Shown here piece by piece: positions 43,238 to 52,288 of a stretch of DNA of 64,000 bases (position 1 is the first letter of the stretch; each line of letters starts with the position of its first letter). The DNA comes from a virus. The stretch lies in IMG/VR virus record IMGVR_UViG_3300035665_000001, positions 62,001 through 126,000 of that record. One strand, written 5' to 3'. The notes under the pieces were generated by a model. That model ran no database searches. It saw nothing but the letters and a program-made list of their open reading frames with translations, and was not told where the DNA came from. The translations under genes were made by a program, and so were the position numbers.

Positions 43238-44812
43238 TTAAGTACCTGATACACTTAAATGAGATAATTTTATTTGTGTTGTATTACCATTTAACCCGAT
43301 ATTGTGCGTTACTAATGTTATTCTATAGTCAGTGCTTATAACATCTACTTTTTCAAGTATTTCACACCATGAATCAATATACCAATAGAATTGTAATTCG
43401 ATACCTTCTTCTACAGCAAATGCCCCATTTCCCGCGTCAGTTGCATTTTTTAATACCCCTCCAAACCATTCTGGAGTAAATGCAAAAGTATATGGTAGTT
43501 CTATATCTAATGTAAATTGAGATAATTTATATTTTTGTAGTAATGACGCAAAATTATTCCAACCGTCATAGGATGGGTTGTTTCCTGCTGGCATACCCAC
43601 ACTATAATCTACTGACGCTAATGATTGTTTTTCTTGTTTATCAGATGCACCCACTTCATCTTTTTTAACATTTATAGTATCATTCTCAGTATTACCAACT
43701 TGTGATGGATCACCCGATGATGAATGCTTTTCATTGTTAATTTTATCTAGGGCTAAATTAGTTATTATACCGTTGAAATCCATTCCAACTAATTGTGCTC
43801 TGTATGGTTGACCAAAACAGTTTAAATCTGACCCAATACATACTTGTCTATGTTGCGTGGTTTTATAATTTTTATTTTTTAATAATAGTTGAACATCAAT
43901 GTAACTTACACCACCTTTATTTTCTTTAAATGTTACTAACAGTGATGAACCTGCAAGTATATCCTTGGTATCTTTACTTTCTTTAACTGCAAATCTTTCC
44001 AACCATAATTTTTGGAGAAAAGACTGAATATTTTCACCTGCTTGAAATTCGATAGATTGTAGTCTTGTTACTGGATCACCTGCATCGAGTTTTTGCCCTT
44101 CACCTGGTTTTTCAGTTAAGTATGGTACGGTTTTTAACATTTGTTCGGTTGTACTCAAACTTGTATCCCAAACAAATTTTATTAATGCAGTTCCTTTTTT
44201 TTCTTTGTCCTGTGCTATCGAATTTTGCCATTTCTGTTCAATTTCCTCTAAATAAGATTTAAATGTGTTATCATGTTTAACACTTTTTTGGTTTTTTGCA
44301 TCTAAACCATTGATTGTTAAATTTGCAGGCGACATAAAAAGTGGGGTATTGGTTAATTGTGCTATTGGTGTCCCTACAAATGTATATGAAAAACCTTGTG
44401 TTGGTGAAAATTCAACCTTACAATTGTCTTTCACTGGTTGGTATTTCATAAATTTACCCGATACCCATAATTCACCATCGGACATAGGACCCATGAAAAA
44501 TATTATTGTTGAAAGTCTGCGAAGATCAATAAAATCTGCCAGAGTTTTACCAGCAATATCATGTAGTGTAAATTCTATGAATGACGATTCTTTGTCATTT
44601 GGGGCACTTTGTACATTGAAAAACCCCCATTTAATGTCTGACAAAGATACACCAGTTTCAAATGATGTAGTATGTGCTATTATTTTGCTGGGGGCATCAC
44701 TATGTAAATCACCAAAACCAATTTGGTAGTGCATTTTTATGACTTCACCATGACCAGTTGGATTAAGGAATGTTGGTATCGTAGTACTGGTTGGTATTAA
44801 TCCATCAAACAT
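43238..44812 (-). CDS. Baseplate hub protein (gp27-like by position)
   Basis: The 524-residue protein precedes the spike gene by 43 bases on the same strand. It begins with an arm (MFDGLIPTSTTIPTFLNPTG). Strand-rich blocks follow, including SFIEFTLHDIAGKTLADFI, ELWVSGKFMKYQPV, SIEFQAGENIQSFLQKLWLE and FTLDIELPYTFAFTPEWFGG. 'GENIQSFLQKLW' resembles the tail-hub gpD/gp27 fold, in which the hub forms the torus the spike docks into. No direct T4 gp27 identity is visible, so the name rests on context and fold-level pattern. Confidence 0.5.
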   Translation of the reverse strand: MFDGLIPTSTTIPTFLNPTGHGEVIKMHYQIGFGDLHSDAPSKIIAHTTSFETGVSLSDIKWGFFNVQSAPNDKESSFIEFTLHDIAGKTLADFIDLRRLSTIIFFMGPMSDGELWVSGKFMKYQPVKDNCKVEFSPTQGFSYTFVGTPIAQLTNTPLFMSPANLTINGLDAKNQKSVKHDNTFKSYLEEIEQKWQNSIAQDKEKKGTALIKFVWDTSLSTTEQMLKTVPYLTEKPGEGQKLDAGDPVTRLQSIEFQAGENIQSFLQKLWLERFAVKESKDTKDILAGSSLLVTFKENKGGVSYIDVQLLLKNKNYKTTQHRQVCIGSDLNCFGQPYRAQLVGMDFNGIITNLALDKINNEKHSSSGDPSQVGNTENDTINVKKDEVGASDKQEKQSLASVDYSVGMPAGNNPSYDGWNNFASLLQKYKLSQFTLDIELPYTFAFTPEWFGGVLKNATDAGNGAFAVEEGIELQFYWYIDSWCEILEKVDVISTDYRITLVTHNIGLNGNTTQIKLSHLSVSGT

Positions 44813-44871
44813 ATGTTATATCCCTCTGTTAATTTTTTTTGATTTCGGTTGATTTAATTATTAGTATATTA

Positions 44872-44879
44872 TATTTATT
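44872..44879 (-). promoter_or_regulatory. Late-promoter-like AATAAATA for the hub-spike run
   Basis: TATTTATT on the plus strand, 60 bases upstream of the hub gene start. It lies in the 183-base divergent gap before nrdA. Confidence 0.35.
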
Positions 44880-44995
44880 CCCTATCGACTGATATAATTT
44901 GATTGAAATGATGTTAAGGAAAATAATTTTATTTTTTTTGTAAAATTTAGGAATATATATCATTTATAAAACACTGAAAAAGGAACTAATTTAAA

Positions 44996-46756
44996 ATGGC
45001 TAAACATTATAAGATTGTTAAGAGAAATGGGGAAATCGTTCCCTTGGACATTACAAAAATAAGACAGGTTATTGAATGGGCTGCAGTTGGTTTGGATATA
45101 AATCCCATTGAGTTAGAGTCTAATTTACATATGCGTTTTAGAAATGATATGACTACCAAAGAGATTCAGGAAAATATTATTGATACCGCATTACAGTTAA
45201 CTTCAATAGATTCACCCGATTGGAGAATATTAGCTGCAAGATTAAAACTTATGGATCTATATAAGGATATTAAATTTGAAAAAGGTTATGATACCTTTGG
45301 CTATGATGATTATTTGCGTCATGTCACAACATCCGTAGAACAGGGTTTATATGATGCAGCATTATTATCATTATACACAAATGATGAAATTTCAACTGCT
45401 GGTACATTTTTAGATATGCGTTACGACATGGATTTTGATTATGCTGGTGCTAATATTATGATTCACAGATATTTGATTACCCGCGAAAATTCTCCTTGGG
45501 AATTGCCTCAGGAAGCATTTTTGACTGCCGCAATGTTGATTGAACGATACCAACCAAAAGATATTCGGTTAGATTTGGTTCGAGATACATATGAAAAAAT
45601 GGCAAAAAGAAAATTATCATTGGCCACACCTATGTTGATGAATTTAAGAAAACCATTTGGTAATTTATCATCATGTTTTATTGTTGCATTTGGTGATAGT
45701 AGAGATTCAATCTTTTATGTTTTAGATCAGATTGCAAAAATTAGTAAAAATGGTGGTGGTGTAGGAGTTAATGTTTCGAGAGTGCGGTGTAAAGGATCGT
45801 GGATTAATGGAACACCAAATGCATCTGGTGGGGTAATTCCGTGGATTAGAAATATTAATGATGTTGTTGTTTCTGTAAATCAACAGGGTAAAAGAGCTGG
45901 TGCTGCAACAGTAGCATTGGATTCGTGGCATATGGATATTGAAGATTTCTTAGAACTTCAAACTGAAAATGGTGACCATCGAATGAAAGCATTTGATATT
46001 TTTCCACAGGTGGTATTATCGGATGAATTTATGCGTCGAGTTGAAGCGGATAAATTGTGGACTTTAGTTGATCCTCATGAAATTAAAATTAAATTTGGTG
46101 TGGACATCGCTGAAATATGGGGTACTGAATTTGAAAAATTGTATCAACAAATTGAAAATCTTATTTTTGATCATGGCAAAAAATTCAACGTTGATTTAGA
46201 AAATCTCAGTGTGGAAGATTTTGAAAAAGAGTATAAAGAGTTGTTGATTGGTAAAGATGTTGGAAGTTTAACCGATCACACCTGTTTAAAAATGATTAAA
46301 CGCATTAGTGCAAAAAATCTTTTCAAAACGATTATGAAAACACAGGTTGAAACTGGTATGCCTTACTTGACCTTTAAAGATGCAATGAACAGAGCAAACC
46401 CAAATAAACATGATGGCATGATTGGTAATGGAAATCTGTGTTTATCTGGCGATACTATAGTGAATGCAAGAATTGATGATAGTTTTGTTGATCTAAGAAT
46501 GGAGGAGCTAGTTGAAATTTACAAAGAAAATAAGAATATTTCGGTTAAATCATTTGACCATGAAACTGATACCACAGAATACCAAACTTTAACTGATGCG
46601 TTTTTAACTTATGAAAAATCAAATGTTATGAAATTAACAGATAGTGAAACAGGAAATTATGTTATTTGTACACCAGATCATAAAATTTGGACTGAAAACC
46701 GAGGATATGTACAAGCTAAGGATTTGGTTTCATCTGATCGTCTTAAAATACAATAA
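44996..46756 (+). CDS. nrdA: Ribonucleotide reductase large subunit, fragment 1 of 3, fused to a split N-intein
   Basis: Residues 1-481 are the N-terminal part of a class I NrdA. An ATP-cone comes first (HYKIVKRNGEIVPLDITKIR), then SLATPMLMNLRKPFGNLSSC with the first redox Cys (Cys227, E. coli Cys225). NGGGVGVNVSRVR and the loop ending GNGNL follow; Asn480 corresponds to E. coli Asn437. Residues 482-586 are an N-intein: CLSGDTIVN (block A), ICTPDHKIWTENRGYVQAKDL (block B), end LKIQ. The enzyme reduces ribonucleotides to deoxyribonucleotides for phage DNA synthesis. ATG 44996 has an AAAGGA site. The N-intein resembles the NrdJ-1 split intein type. No NrdB is in the window. Confidence 0.92.
   Translation: MAKHYKIVKRNGEIVPLDITKIRQVIEWAAVGLDINPIELESNLHMRFRNDMTTKEIQENIIDTALQLTSIDSPDWRILAARLKLMDLYKDIKFEKGYDTFGYDDYLRHVTTSVEQGLYDAALLSLYTNDEISTAGTFLDMRYDMDFDYAGANIMIHRYLITRENSPWELPQEAFLTAAMLIERYQPKDIRLDLVRDTYEKMAKRKLSLATPMLMNLRKPFGNLSSCFIVAFGDSRDSIFYVLDQIAKISKNGGGVGVNVSRVRCKGSWINGTPNASGGVIPWIRNINDVVVSVNQQGKRAGAATVALDSWHMDIEDFLELQTENGDHRMKAFDIFPQVVLSDEFMRRVEADKLWTLVDPHEIKIKFGVDIAEIWGTEFEKLYQQIENLIFDHGKKFNVDLENLSVEDFEKEYKELLIGKDVGSLTDHTCLKMIKRISAKNLFKTIMKTQVETGMPYLTFKDAMNRANPNKHDGMIGNGNLCLSGDTIVNARIDDSFVDLRMEELVEIYKENKNISVKSFDHETDTTEYQTLTDAFLTYEKSNVMKLTDSETGNYVICTPDHKIWTENRGYVQAKDLVSSDRLKIQ
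46439..46753 (+). other. Split N-intein 1 (NrdA site before the active-site Cys)
   Basis: 105 residues starting with Cys1 and ending at the stop codon. It contains block B CTPDHKIW. It ends where classical split N-inteins end, directly after the 'VQAKDL...DRL' strand. Its partner is the 33-residue C-intein at 46856-46954. Confidence 0.88.
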
Positions 46757-46762
46757 AATTTA

Positions 46763-46800
46763 AAACATCTGTGATTATATTATTATAGATGTTTAATTTT
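46763..46800 (+). terminator. Terminator-like hairpin between NrdA fragments 1 and 2
   Basis: Stem AAACATCT / AGATGTTT with a 16-base loop, followed by AATTTTTTT. It could reduce transcription of fragment 2 and so set the ratio of the two halves. The stem is A+T-rich and the loop long, so it may be weak. Confidence 0.45.
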
Positions 46801-46855
46801 TTTAAAAAAAACAATTGAAGCGTTAAAATACAAAACGATAATACAGGAAAGTAAA

Positions 46856-46954
46856 ATGATAGAAATAGAATATTTAAATGTTGAAATTCCAGTTTATGAT
46901 ATAAATGTTAAAAAAAATAACAATTTTTATGCAAATAATATATTGGTGCATAAT
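46856..46954 (+). other. Split C-intein 1 (33 aa)
   Basis: Contains VPVYDINV-type block F (read as IPVYDINVKKNNNFYANN) and block G ILVHN, with penultimate His and terminal Asn, then Cys+1. Length and motifs are those of natural split C-inteins. Confidence 0.88.
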
Positions 46955-47890
46955 TGTCAGGAATCCTATTCAAATTTTAAACCATCAACAGTTTTAGACA
47001 GTAGAATTGAGGAAGCTGATGGAAAATTCAAAATAGTTGGTGAGGTTGATGCTGGTTTAGTGCATGTTTGTAACTTAAATAGTATTAATTTGTCCAACAT
47101 TACCGATAATGATGATTTGAAATCTGTTTGTGAAACCGCTGTTCGTTTATTAGATAATGCTATTGATTTTACTGATGTTCCAATTCGAGAAGGTGAAATT
47201 CACAATAATTTATATAGAACTATTGGTGTTGGTAGTATGGGTTTAGCTGATTATCTTGCAAAAAGACAAATTCAGTATGCTAATTCAACAGAGGTGGTCG
47301 ATGAATTATTTGAAAATATTGCTTACTACACTATTAACGCATCAATCCAATTAGCTAAAAAATTGGGTACATATAAAAAATATGCTGGTTCGGAATGGTC
47401 TAAGGGTTTAATTTTATGTAGAGATAGAGATTGGTTTAAAAATAACACGAAAGATCCCGCAAGATGGATGAAAACTTTTGATGATTTGAAAAAATATGGT
47501 ATTCGCAATAGTCATATTCATATGATTGCACCCAATTGCCAAGATCCGAATAATAAAATCAGAACTAAAAATGGTGTTAAATCTATTTATGATATTTTAG
47601 TCGAACAAGGGTTTGATATTGCTACTATTGAGAACAATGATCCTCATTGGGTAGATTTAAAAACTCCTATTGAGGTTGATACTTTAAATGGTGTGGATGT
47701 TTGTGACCGAATTTGGTTTAATGGAAAACAGGATACCATAAATATTGAATTTGAAGATGGTAATACCTATACTTATACTTTAAATCACAAGTTGTTAGTT
47801 TCTCGAATTGACGGAACGACCGAATGGGTTCGAGTTGATGAGTTGCAAGAAGGTGATGAAATTGTTAATCAAGATGCTGTAATTAATTAG
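46856..47890 (+). CDS. nrdA: Ribonucleotide reductase large subunit, fragment 2 of 3, with C-intein 1 and N-intein 2
   Basis: Residues 1-33 are a C-intein ending NNFYANNILVHN. The extein starts at Cys34, which is both the +1 nucleophile for splicing and the thiyl-radical Cys (E. coli Cys439) in the joined NLCQE. Glu36 equals E. coli Glu441 and Cys72 (LVHVCNLNS) equals Cys462. Extein residues 34-227 end HMIAPN. Residues 228-344 are a second N-intein: CQDPNNKIRTKNG (Cys1), YTLNHKLLVSR (block B), end NQDAVIN. A good AGGAAAG ribosome site precedes ATG 46856. The protein must splice at both ends to form part of a working NrdA. Confidence 0.92.
   Translation: MIEIEYLNVEIPVYDINVKKNNNFYANNILVHNCQESYSNFKPSTVLDSRIEEADGKFKIVGEVDAGLVHVCNLNSINLSNITDNDDLKSVCETAVRLLDNAIDFTDVPIREGEIHNNLYRTIGVGSMGLADYLAKRQIQYANSTEVVDELFENIAYYTINASIQLAKKLGTYKKYAGSEWSKGLILCRDRDWFKNNTKDPARWMKTFDDLKKYGIRNSHIHMIAPNCQDPNNKIRTKNGVKSIYDILVEQGFDIATIENNDPHWVDLKTPIEVDTLNGVDVCDRIWFNGKQDTINIEFEDGNTYTYTLNHKLLVSRIDGTTEWVRVDELQEGDEIVNQDAVIN
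47537..47887 (+). other. Split N-intein 2 (NrdA IAPN site)
   Basis: 117 residues from Cys228 of fragment 2 to its stop. Block A is CQDPNNKIRTKNGVKSIYDI; block B has TYTLNHKLLV with the usual Thr/His pair. Its sequence is distinct from N-intein 1, as expected for two splicing reactions that must not cross-react. Confidence 0.87.
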
Positions 47891-47976
47891 ATTAACATCT
47901 GCAGGTCTTAATGTTGTTTTAAGTTGAATTAAAACCATCATAAATTATTTTAAATCAAAAATTGAGAAAATGTTAA

Positions 47977-48084
47977 ATGAAAATTAAAAAGATAACTAAA
48001 AATGTTGAGAAAACAATAACCTATGATTTTGAAGTAAAAAATCAGCATCATTATTTTATGGAAAATGGTGTTGCATCACATAAT
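47977..48084 (+). other. Split C-intein 2 (36 aa)
   Basis: Starts MKIKKITKNVEKTITYDFEV, ends GVASHN with penultimate His, and is followed by Thr+1. It pairs with N-intein 2 at 47537-47887. Confidence 0.88.
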
Positions 48085-48468
48085 ACGAGTTCTAGTTTGG
48101 TGCAAGGTTGTTCTGCTTCGGTATTACCAATATTTAGTAAATTTTATGTTGATAAAAATTCTAAAGGTTCTGTGCCCATTATGCCTCCATATATCAAGGA
48201 TAACTTTTGGTACTATCAGGAATTTAAAAATATTCTTCAAAAAAATGTAGTTGATGTTATTTCGAGAATACAAAAATGGACTGATACCGGTATTTCGATG
48301 GAATTAATCATTAATTTAAATTTACCAAATGTGAACGCGAAGTATATTTACGAAACTTTGATGACCGCATGGAAAAATGATTTGAAAACAGTGTATTATA
48401 TTCGATCTGTCCAAAAAAATTCATCTGATGTATCTGCTAAAGAGGAATGTGCCAGTTGTTCGGGTTAA
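47977..48468 (+). CDS. nrdA: Ribonucleotide reductase large subunit, fragment 3 of 3, with C-intein 2
   Basis: Residues 1-36 are a C-intein (TYDFEVKNQHHYFMENGVA, ending SHN). The extein starts at Thr37 (TSSSLVQGCSASVLPIF), which completes IAPN-TSSS, a conserved NrdA segment. It carries the radical-transfer tyrosines (Tyr140-Tyr141, E. coli Tyr730/731) and the redox-active tail CASC (Cys158, Cys161). Joined exteins total 481 + 194 + 127 = 802 residues, against 761 in E. coli NrdA. The gap from fragment 2 is 86 bases, and the frame differs from that of fragment 2. The ribosome site is weak. Confidence 0.92.
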   Translation: MKIKKITKNVEKTITYDFEVKNQHHYFMENGVASHNTSSSLVQGCSASVLPIFSKFYVDKNSKGSVPIMPPYIKDNFWYYQEFKNILQKNVVDVISRIQKWTDTGISMELIINLNLPNVNAKYIYETLMTAWKNDLKTVYYIRSVQKNSSDVSAKEECASCSG

Positions 48469-48821
48469 TTTTTTAGAATAAAAAATATTTTTGTCATTTA
48501 TATTATCCGGGTTAAATATTTTTTTCCTGGATAATTTCACGTTTATACCAAATAATTTTTTTCTACCATCAAAAAATAAAAAATAATTATAAATATTTGG
48601 GTATATTGTTCATGTCTTAGACATTGCATGTTTTATGTATAGTTTATTTACAGTCATCAAATACAAACATGGTAAAAGACATAATCGCTGTTAAAAAAAT
48701 ATGGGGTGTGAATAAATATAATTAGTAAAAATGTCTAATTTTTCCGTTTAACATTTTGATATGTTAAATTTAAAATAATGATAAATAAAAAGGTAATTTA
48801 TAAATTAAAGGAGTTTTAAAT
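48469..48821. other. Gene-free gap between nrdA fragment 3 and the fibre gene
   Basis: A 353-base A+T-rich stretch with no credible gene. It holds an imperfect hairpin ATTATCCGGG / CCTGGATAAT (about 48513-48545 region start, following the stop) that may end the nrdA transcript. It also holds an inverted repeat ATGTCT-T-AGACAT at 48612-48624 and a late-promoter-like GATAAATA at 48780-48787 for the next gene. Confidence 0.5.
48780..48787 (+). promoter_or_regulatory. Late-promoter-like GATAAATA
   Basis: One mismatch from consensus, 35 bases before the fibre gene start, which has an AAAGGAG ribosome site. Confidence 0.4.
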
Positions 48822-51800
48822 ATGACTAAAATTAAACTGCATAATCCAGTATTAGCTGAAAACAGTACATTTGGTAATTTTTCTGTTGAAAGTTTAGCTA
48901 CTGACCCAAATTTGACCAGTGTGTTGTCAACAGGTAGAATTTGGTTTAATAGTGCTGAAAAAAGATTCAAAGGTGCGTTTTTAAATACTAACAGCACCTC
49001 TGTTGATATTATGTATTTAGCACAACATACTGATATTATCAATATCAATAACACTATTACCACACTGGAAGCTAAATTAGATAGTACGACTGGTGCACTT
49101 ACAGATTTAACTACAACTGCAAAAAACAATTTGGTTGCTGCAATTGATGAGTTAGATGGAGAAATTGGTGATTTATCTGCATTAACTACAACTGCAAAAA
49201 ATACTATTGTTGCTTCTATCAATACATTAGATTTCTTATTAGGAAAAGTTGCATTACCTACTACAGCAACTACTGTAACTGGTGCAATTGCTGAACATGA
49301 ATCTGATATTGGACATGTTCAAAACTTAACTACTACAGCAACAAACTTAACATCTGCTGTTAATGAATTGGATTCATTGTTAGGTAAAGTAGTATTAACT
49401 ACTACTGCACATAAAGTTACTAACGCTGTTAACGAATTAGATGCATTATTAGGTAAATCTGTATTAACCACAACTGCAACTACAGTTACTGCAGCATTAG
49501 TTGAACATGAATCGGATATTGGACATGTTGAAAGTTTAACTACTACAGCAAAAAATTTAACTGATGCTGTTAATGAAATAAACACAGCTAAAGTTGCGAG
49601 AATTGATATTGTTGGTAAAACAGTTGGTTCGAATACTCTTATTCCTGTTATTACTTATAATAACCAAGGTCAAATTACGGCTACAACTACAGCACCTGTA
49701 ACTATTGATTTACAAGGTGTTACTGATATTGGTAATACATCTAATAATGAAATCATTTTAACTGATGGTGTTGCTGGTACAACTGCAGGTTTAACTGCTG
49801 ATTTCTTAACTACTTCACACGCTGTTAGTGCTGGTTCGTTAGGTGTTACTGCAAACGCACACGTTGGTGGAACTTTAGACGTTACTGGAAATGCAACTGT
49901 TGGTACACTTACTGCTGGTGTTACTACTATTCTTTATGGTGATACTACTATCGCTAATGATGGTACAAATAAAGGTAACTTGATTATTCAAGGAAATTTA
50001 ACTGTTAAAGGTGCAACAACTACAGTTGATACAGAAATCTTAAAAGTTGCAGATAACATTATTACTTTAAATTCTAATGCGGTTGGTGCTCCAACAGAAA
50101 ATGCTGGTTTAGAAGTAAATCGTGGTAATTTAGGTACACAAACTATCATTCAGTTCAATGAAACAACTGATACTGTACAGGTTGCTGTTTGGAACAAAAA
50201 CACATCACAATTTGAAATGATTGATGTTGCTAGTGCAAACAACAATAAAGACATTCTTGATGAAATTGATGCAGTAGAAGCATCATTAGGTTTTGGTGGA
50301 CCACTAGGTACAGTTTATACTGCAACTAGCAATAATTACATTGCTGGTTTAACTGTTACTGCGGACGTTTCTAAATTAGATACAGAATTGAAAAGAGTTG
50401 AGAATGGTGCAGGAAATTGGTTATCATTAACAACAACTGCTAAAACATTAACAACTGCTGTTAATGAATTAGATGCTGAGTTAGGTCCATTAGGTGATTT
50501 AACAACTACTTTGAAATCTACATTTGGTGCAGCTATCAATGAAGTTGATCAACATGCTAATAACTTATACACTACAATCGGTTCATATGTTACTACTGAC
50601 GCAACATCATTAAATATCACTGGTACAAATTATTTGAATTCTGCTACTACAATTTCAACTGCTTTATCTACATTAGATACAACATTGAAAACTAGAGCTG
50701 ATAATTTAGGTGTTGCTGCTGGTACAGTAGGTGACGTATATACTGCTGATGCAGCATCACATTATTTGAAAGCAACTGCATTCACTGCTGCTAGTAAAAC
50801 GGCATCATTATTCAATGCGGATTTATTGTTAGATACACAATTATTTAACACTAATACAAATATTGGTGTATTAACTAATTTAACAACTGATACACAAACT
50901 ACTATTGTTGCTGCTATTAATGAAGTTGATTTACATGCTAACCATATTTACACGGCATTAGGCACAGCAATTGCTCAAGATGGTACCGTATTCACAGTTA
51001 GTGGAACAACTTATCTTGGTGGTGCTACAACTGTTGCTGAAACATTTAGTGCAATTGACACTAATTTGAAAAGAGTTGAAGATGGCGTTGGTGATTGGAC
51101 TACATTAACCACAGTTCATAAAACAGTAACTACTGCAATCAATGAATTGGATGCATTGTTAGGTAAAACTGTATTATCAACAACTGCGAAAACAGTAACT
51201 CCAGCAATCAATGAATTAGATACAAGATTGAATGCTGAGGTATTGAGAGCGACAACTACTGAAGGAACTTTAGCAAGTTTAAATACTACTGTTAAAACTA
51301 ACTTAGTTGCGGCTATTAATTCTGAAGTAGCAAGAGCTAATACTGCTGAAAGTAACTTAACTACTAGATTGAATAAAGTTAACACTGCTGCTGGTATTAC
51401 TAATGACACTTATACTGCTAATGCAACAACAAATTATTTAACATCTGCAACATCATTGTTTAATGCTGATGAATTGTTGGATGCTAAATTAAAAGCAACA
51501 ATCGTAGCTTATGCAGGAACAACAAAATTAACACAAGGTACATCTTTAATTGGTTATAAAGGTTATACTGAAACTGATCTTAATATTGTTAACCCAACTG
51601 TTGAAATCGTAGCTGGTACATTAGAATCTGCTATTGATGACATCGTATCATCTGTTAACCTTAAAATTCATGAATTGGAAAACAGATATGTTAAAGCTGA
51701 AGTTGCACAATCTGAAAAATCAGATACTTACACAGTTGTTCATAACTTAGATACATTGTTTGTTGACGTATCAGTGCAGGTTTATGATGAAACTGATTTA

Positions 51801-51911
51801 GCTTGGCGTTTTGATTTAGTTGTTGTTGAAGTTGTTGACGCTAATACGGTTACAATTTCATTGGCAGCTGGTATCGCACAACAAATCAGATATGTTGTAC
51901 ATGGTTACTAA
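48822..51911 (+). CDS. Fibre-like repeat protein (1029 aa)
   Basis: The protein is built from many repeats of a 'LTTTAKNLTDAVNELDALLGK' type (shown as LTTTAK...AVNELD...LG), spaced about 28-45 residues. Such 'TTxKTxxxxAINELD' repeats are common in trimeric coiled-coil shafts of phage fibres. A central domain (about residues 260-480) has GNATVGTLTAGVTTILYGDT and NLIIQGNLTVKGATTTVDTE, a beta-prism-like segment. The C-terminal part ends SDTYTVVHNLDTLFVDVSVQ and IRYVVHGY, which looks like a tip domain. Low Cys, high Thr/Ala/Asn. It is probably a side or tail fibre that contacts the host. A terminator follows. Confidence 0.65.
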   Translation: MTKIKLHNPVLAENSTFGNFSVESLATDPNLTSVLSTGRIWFNSAEKRFKGAFLNTNSTSVDIMYLAQHTDIININNTITTLEAKLDSTTGALTDLTTTAKNNLVAAIDELDGEIGDLSALTTTAKNTIVASINTLDFLLGKVALPTTATTVTGAIAEHESDIGHVQNLTTTATNLTSAVNELDSLLGKVVLTTTAHKVTNAVNELDALLGKSVLTTTATTVTAALVEHESDIGHVESLTTTAKNLTDAVNEINTAKVARIDIVGKTVGSNTLIPVITYNNQGQITATTTAPVTIDLQGVTDIGNTSNNEIILTDGVAGTTAGLTADFLTTSHAVSAGSLGVTANAHVGGTLDVTGNATVGTLTAGVTTILYGDTTIANDGTNKGNLIIQGNLTVKGATTTVDTEILKVADNIITLNSNAVGAPTENAGLEVNRGNLGTQTIIQFNETTDTVQVAVWNKNTSQFEMIDVASANNNKDILDEIDAVEASLGFGGPLGTVYTATSNNYIAGLTVTADVSKLDTELKRVENGAGNWLSLTTTAKTLTTAVNELDAELGPLGDLTTTLKSTFGAAINEVDQHANNLYTTIGSYVTTDATSLNITGTNYLNSATTISTALSTLDTTLKTRADNLGVAAGTVGDVYTADAASHYLKATAFTAASKTASLFNADLLLDTQLFNTNTNIGVLTNLTTDTQTTIVAAINEVDLHANHIYTALGTAIAQDGTVFTVSGTTYLGGATTVAETFSAIDTNLKRVEDGVGDWTTLTTVHKTVTTAINELDALLGKTVLSTTAKTVTPAINELDTRLNAEVLRATTTEGTLASLNTTVKTNLVAAINSEVARANTAESNLTTRLNKVNTAAGITNDTYTANATTNYLTSATSLFNADELLDAKLKATIVAYAGTTKLTQGTSLIGYKGYTETDLNIVNPTVEIVAGTLESAIDDIVSSVNLKIHELENRYVKAEVAQSEKSDTYTVVHNLDTLFVDVSVQVYDETDLAWRFDLVVVEVVDANTVTISLAAGIAQQIRYVVHGY

Positions 51912-51952
51912 TAAAACCGTTGTTTGAACTTTATTGTTTGAACGATTATTTA

Positions 51953-51986
51953 AAACCTATGGTGGGAAACTATCATAGGTTTTTTA
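51953..51986 (+). terminator. Rho-independent terminator after the fibre gene
   Basis: Stem AAACCTATG / CATAGGTTT with a 12-base loop and a T run, 42 bases after the stop. Confidence 0.88.
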
Positions 51987-52288
51987 ATGACTTTAAAATT
52001 AATTTTGAACTATGACACTCTAAAGGATGTGTTTTCTAATACGTGTTTCAATCGTACTATTTTGGGGTGAGTTCGAGTCATTATTTTCCGTGTGAGAGCA
52101 CTTTTGATGTTGACAGGCGTAAATCGTTTGTTTTTGTGGCTATTATCGCACACCGGATTTGGTTTTTTGTATAATTGTACTACAATAATTTAATTATTTT
52201 GATTCTCTGCATTTCCAACCTACAGGGTGGGGTTCTTGTAGAGAAACTAGAAAAATTTAAAATTGATATAATTTTTTGAGGTAAAGAA
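51987..52288. other. Gene-free gap between the fibre terminator and the early-type gene cluster
   Basis: About 300 bases without an ORF that I would call. It has slightly higher G+C patches (TTTTGGGGTGAGTTCGAGTC near 52060-52079). A TTGTATAATTGTACTAC stretch at about 52166-52182 could be a -10 type promoter for the small genes at 52289. A TTGAGGT ribosome site lies at the end. I could not fold the GTTCGAGTC piece into a tRNA. Confidence 0.4.

Noticed and set aside
46757-46855. Group I intron between NrdA fragments
   Set aside because: The gap is only 99 bases and the flanking codons encode intein halves, not extein.
44996-48468. NrdA pieces as a sequencing error or frameshifted pseudogene
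   Set aside because: Both breaks fall exactly at matched intein halves with intact Cys1, block B, HN and +1 residues, and the new starts follow the stop codons closely. The active-site residues are all kept.
48669-48722. 17-codon ORF (MVKDIIAVKK...)
   Set aside because: Too short, no ribosome site, and within an A+T-rich gap.
49319-49585. Minus-strand ORFs under the fibre genes (48770, 49319, 50336, 51116)
   Set aside because: They mirror the Thr/Ala repeats of the plus-strand gene as Val/Asn-rich shadows and have no ribosome sites.
52060-52082. tRNA gene (GTTCGAGTC looks like a T-loop)
   Set aside because: No five-pair T stem, acceptor stem or anticodon arm could be formed around it. No tRNA was found by eye elsewhere.
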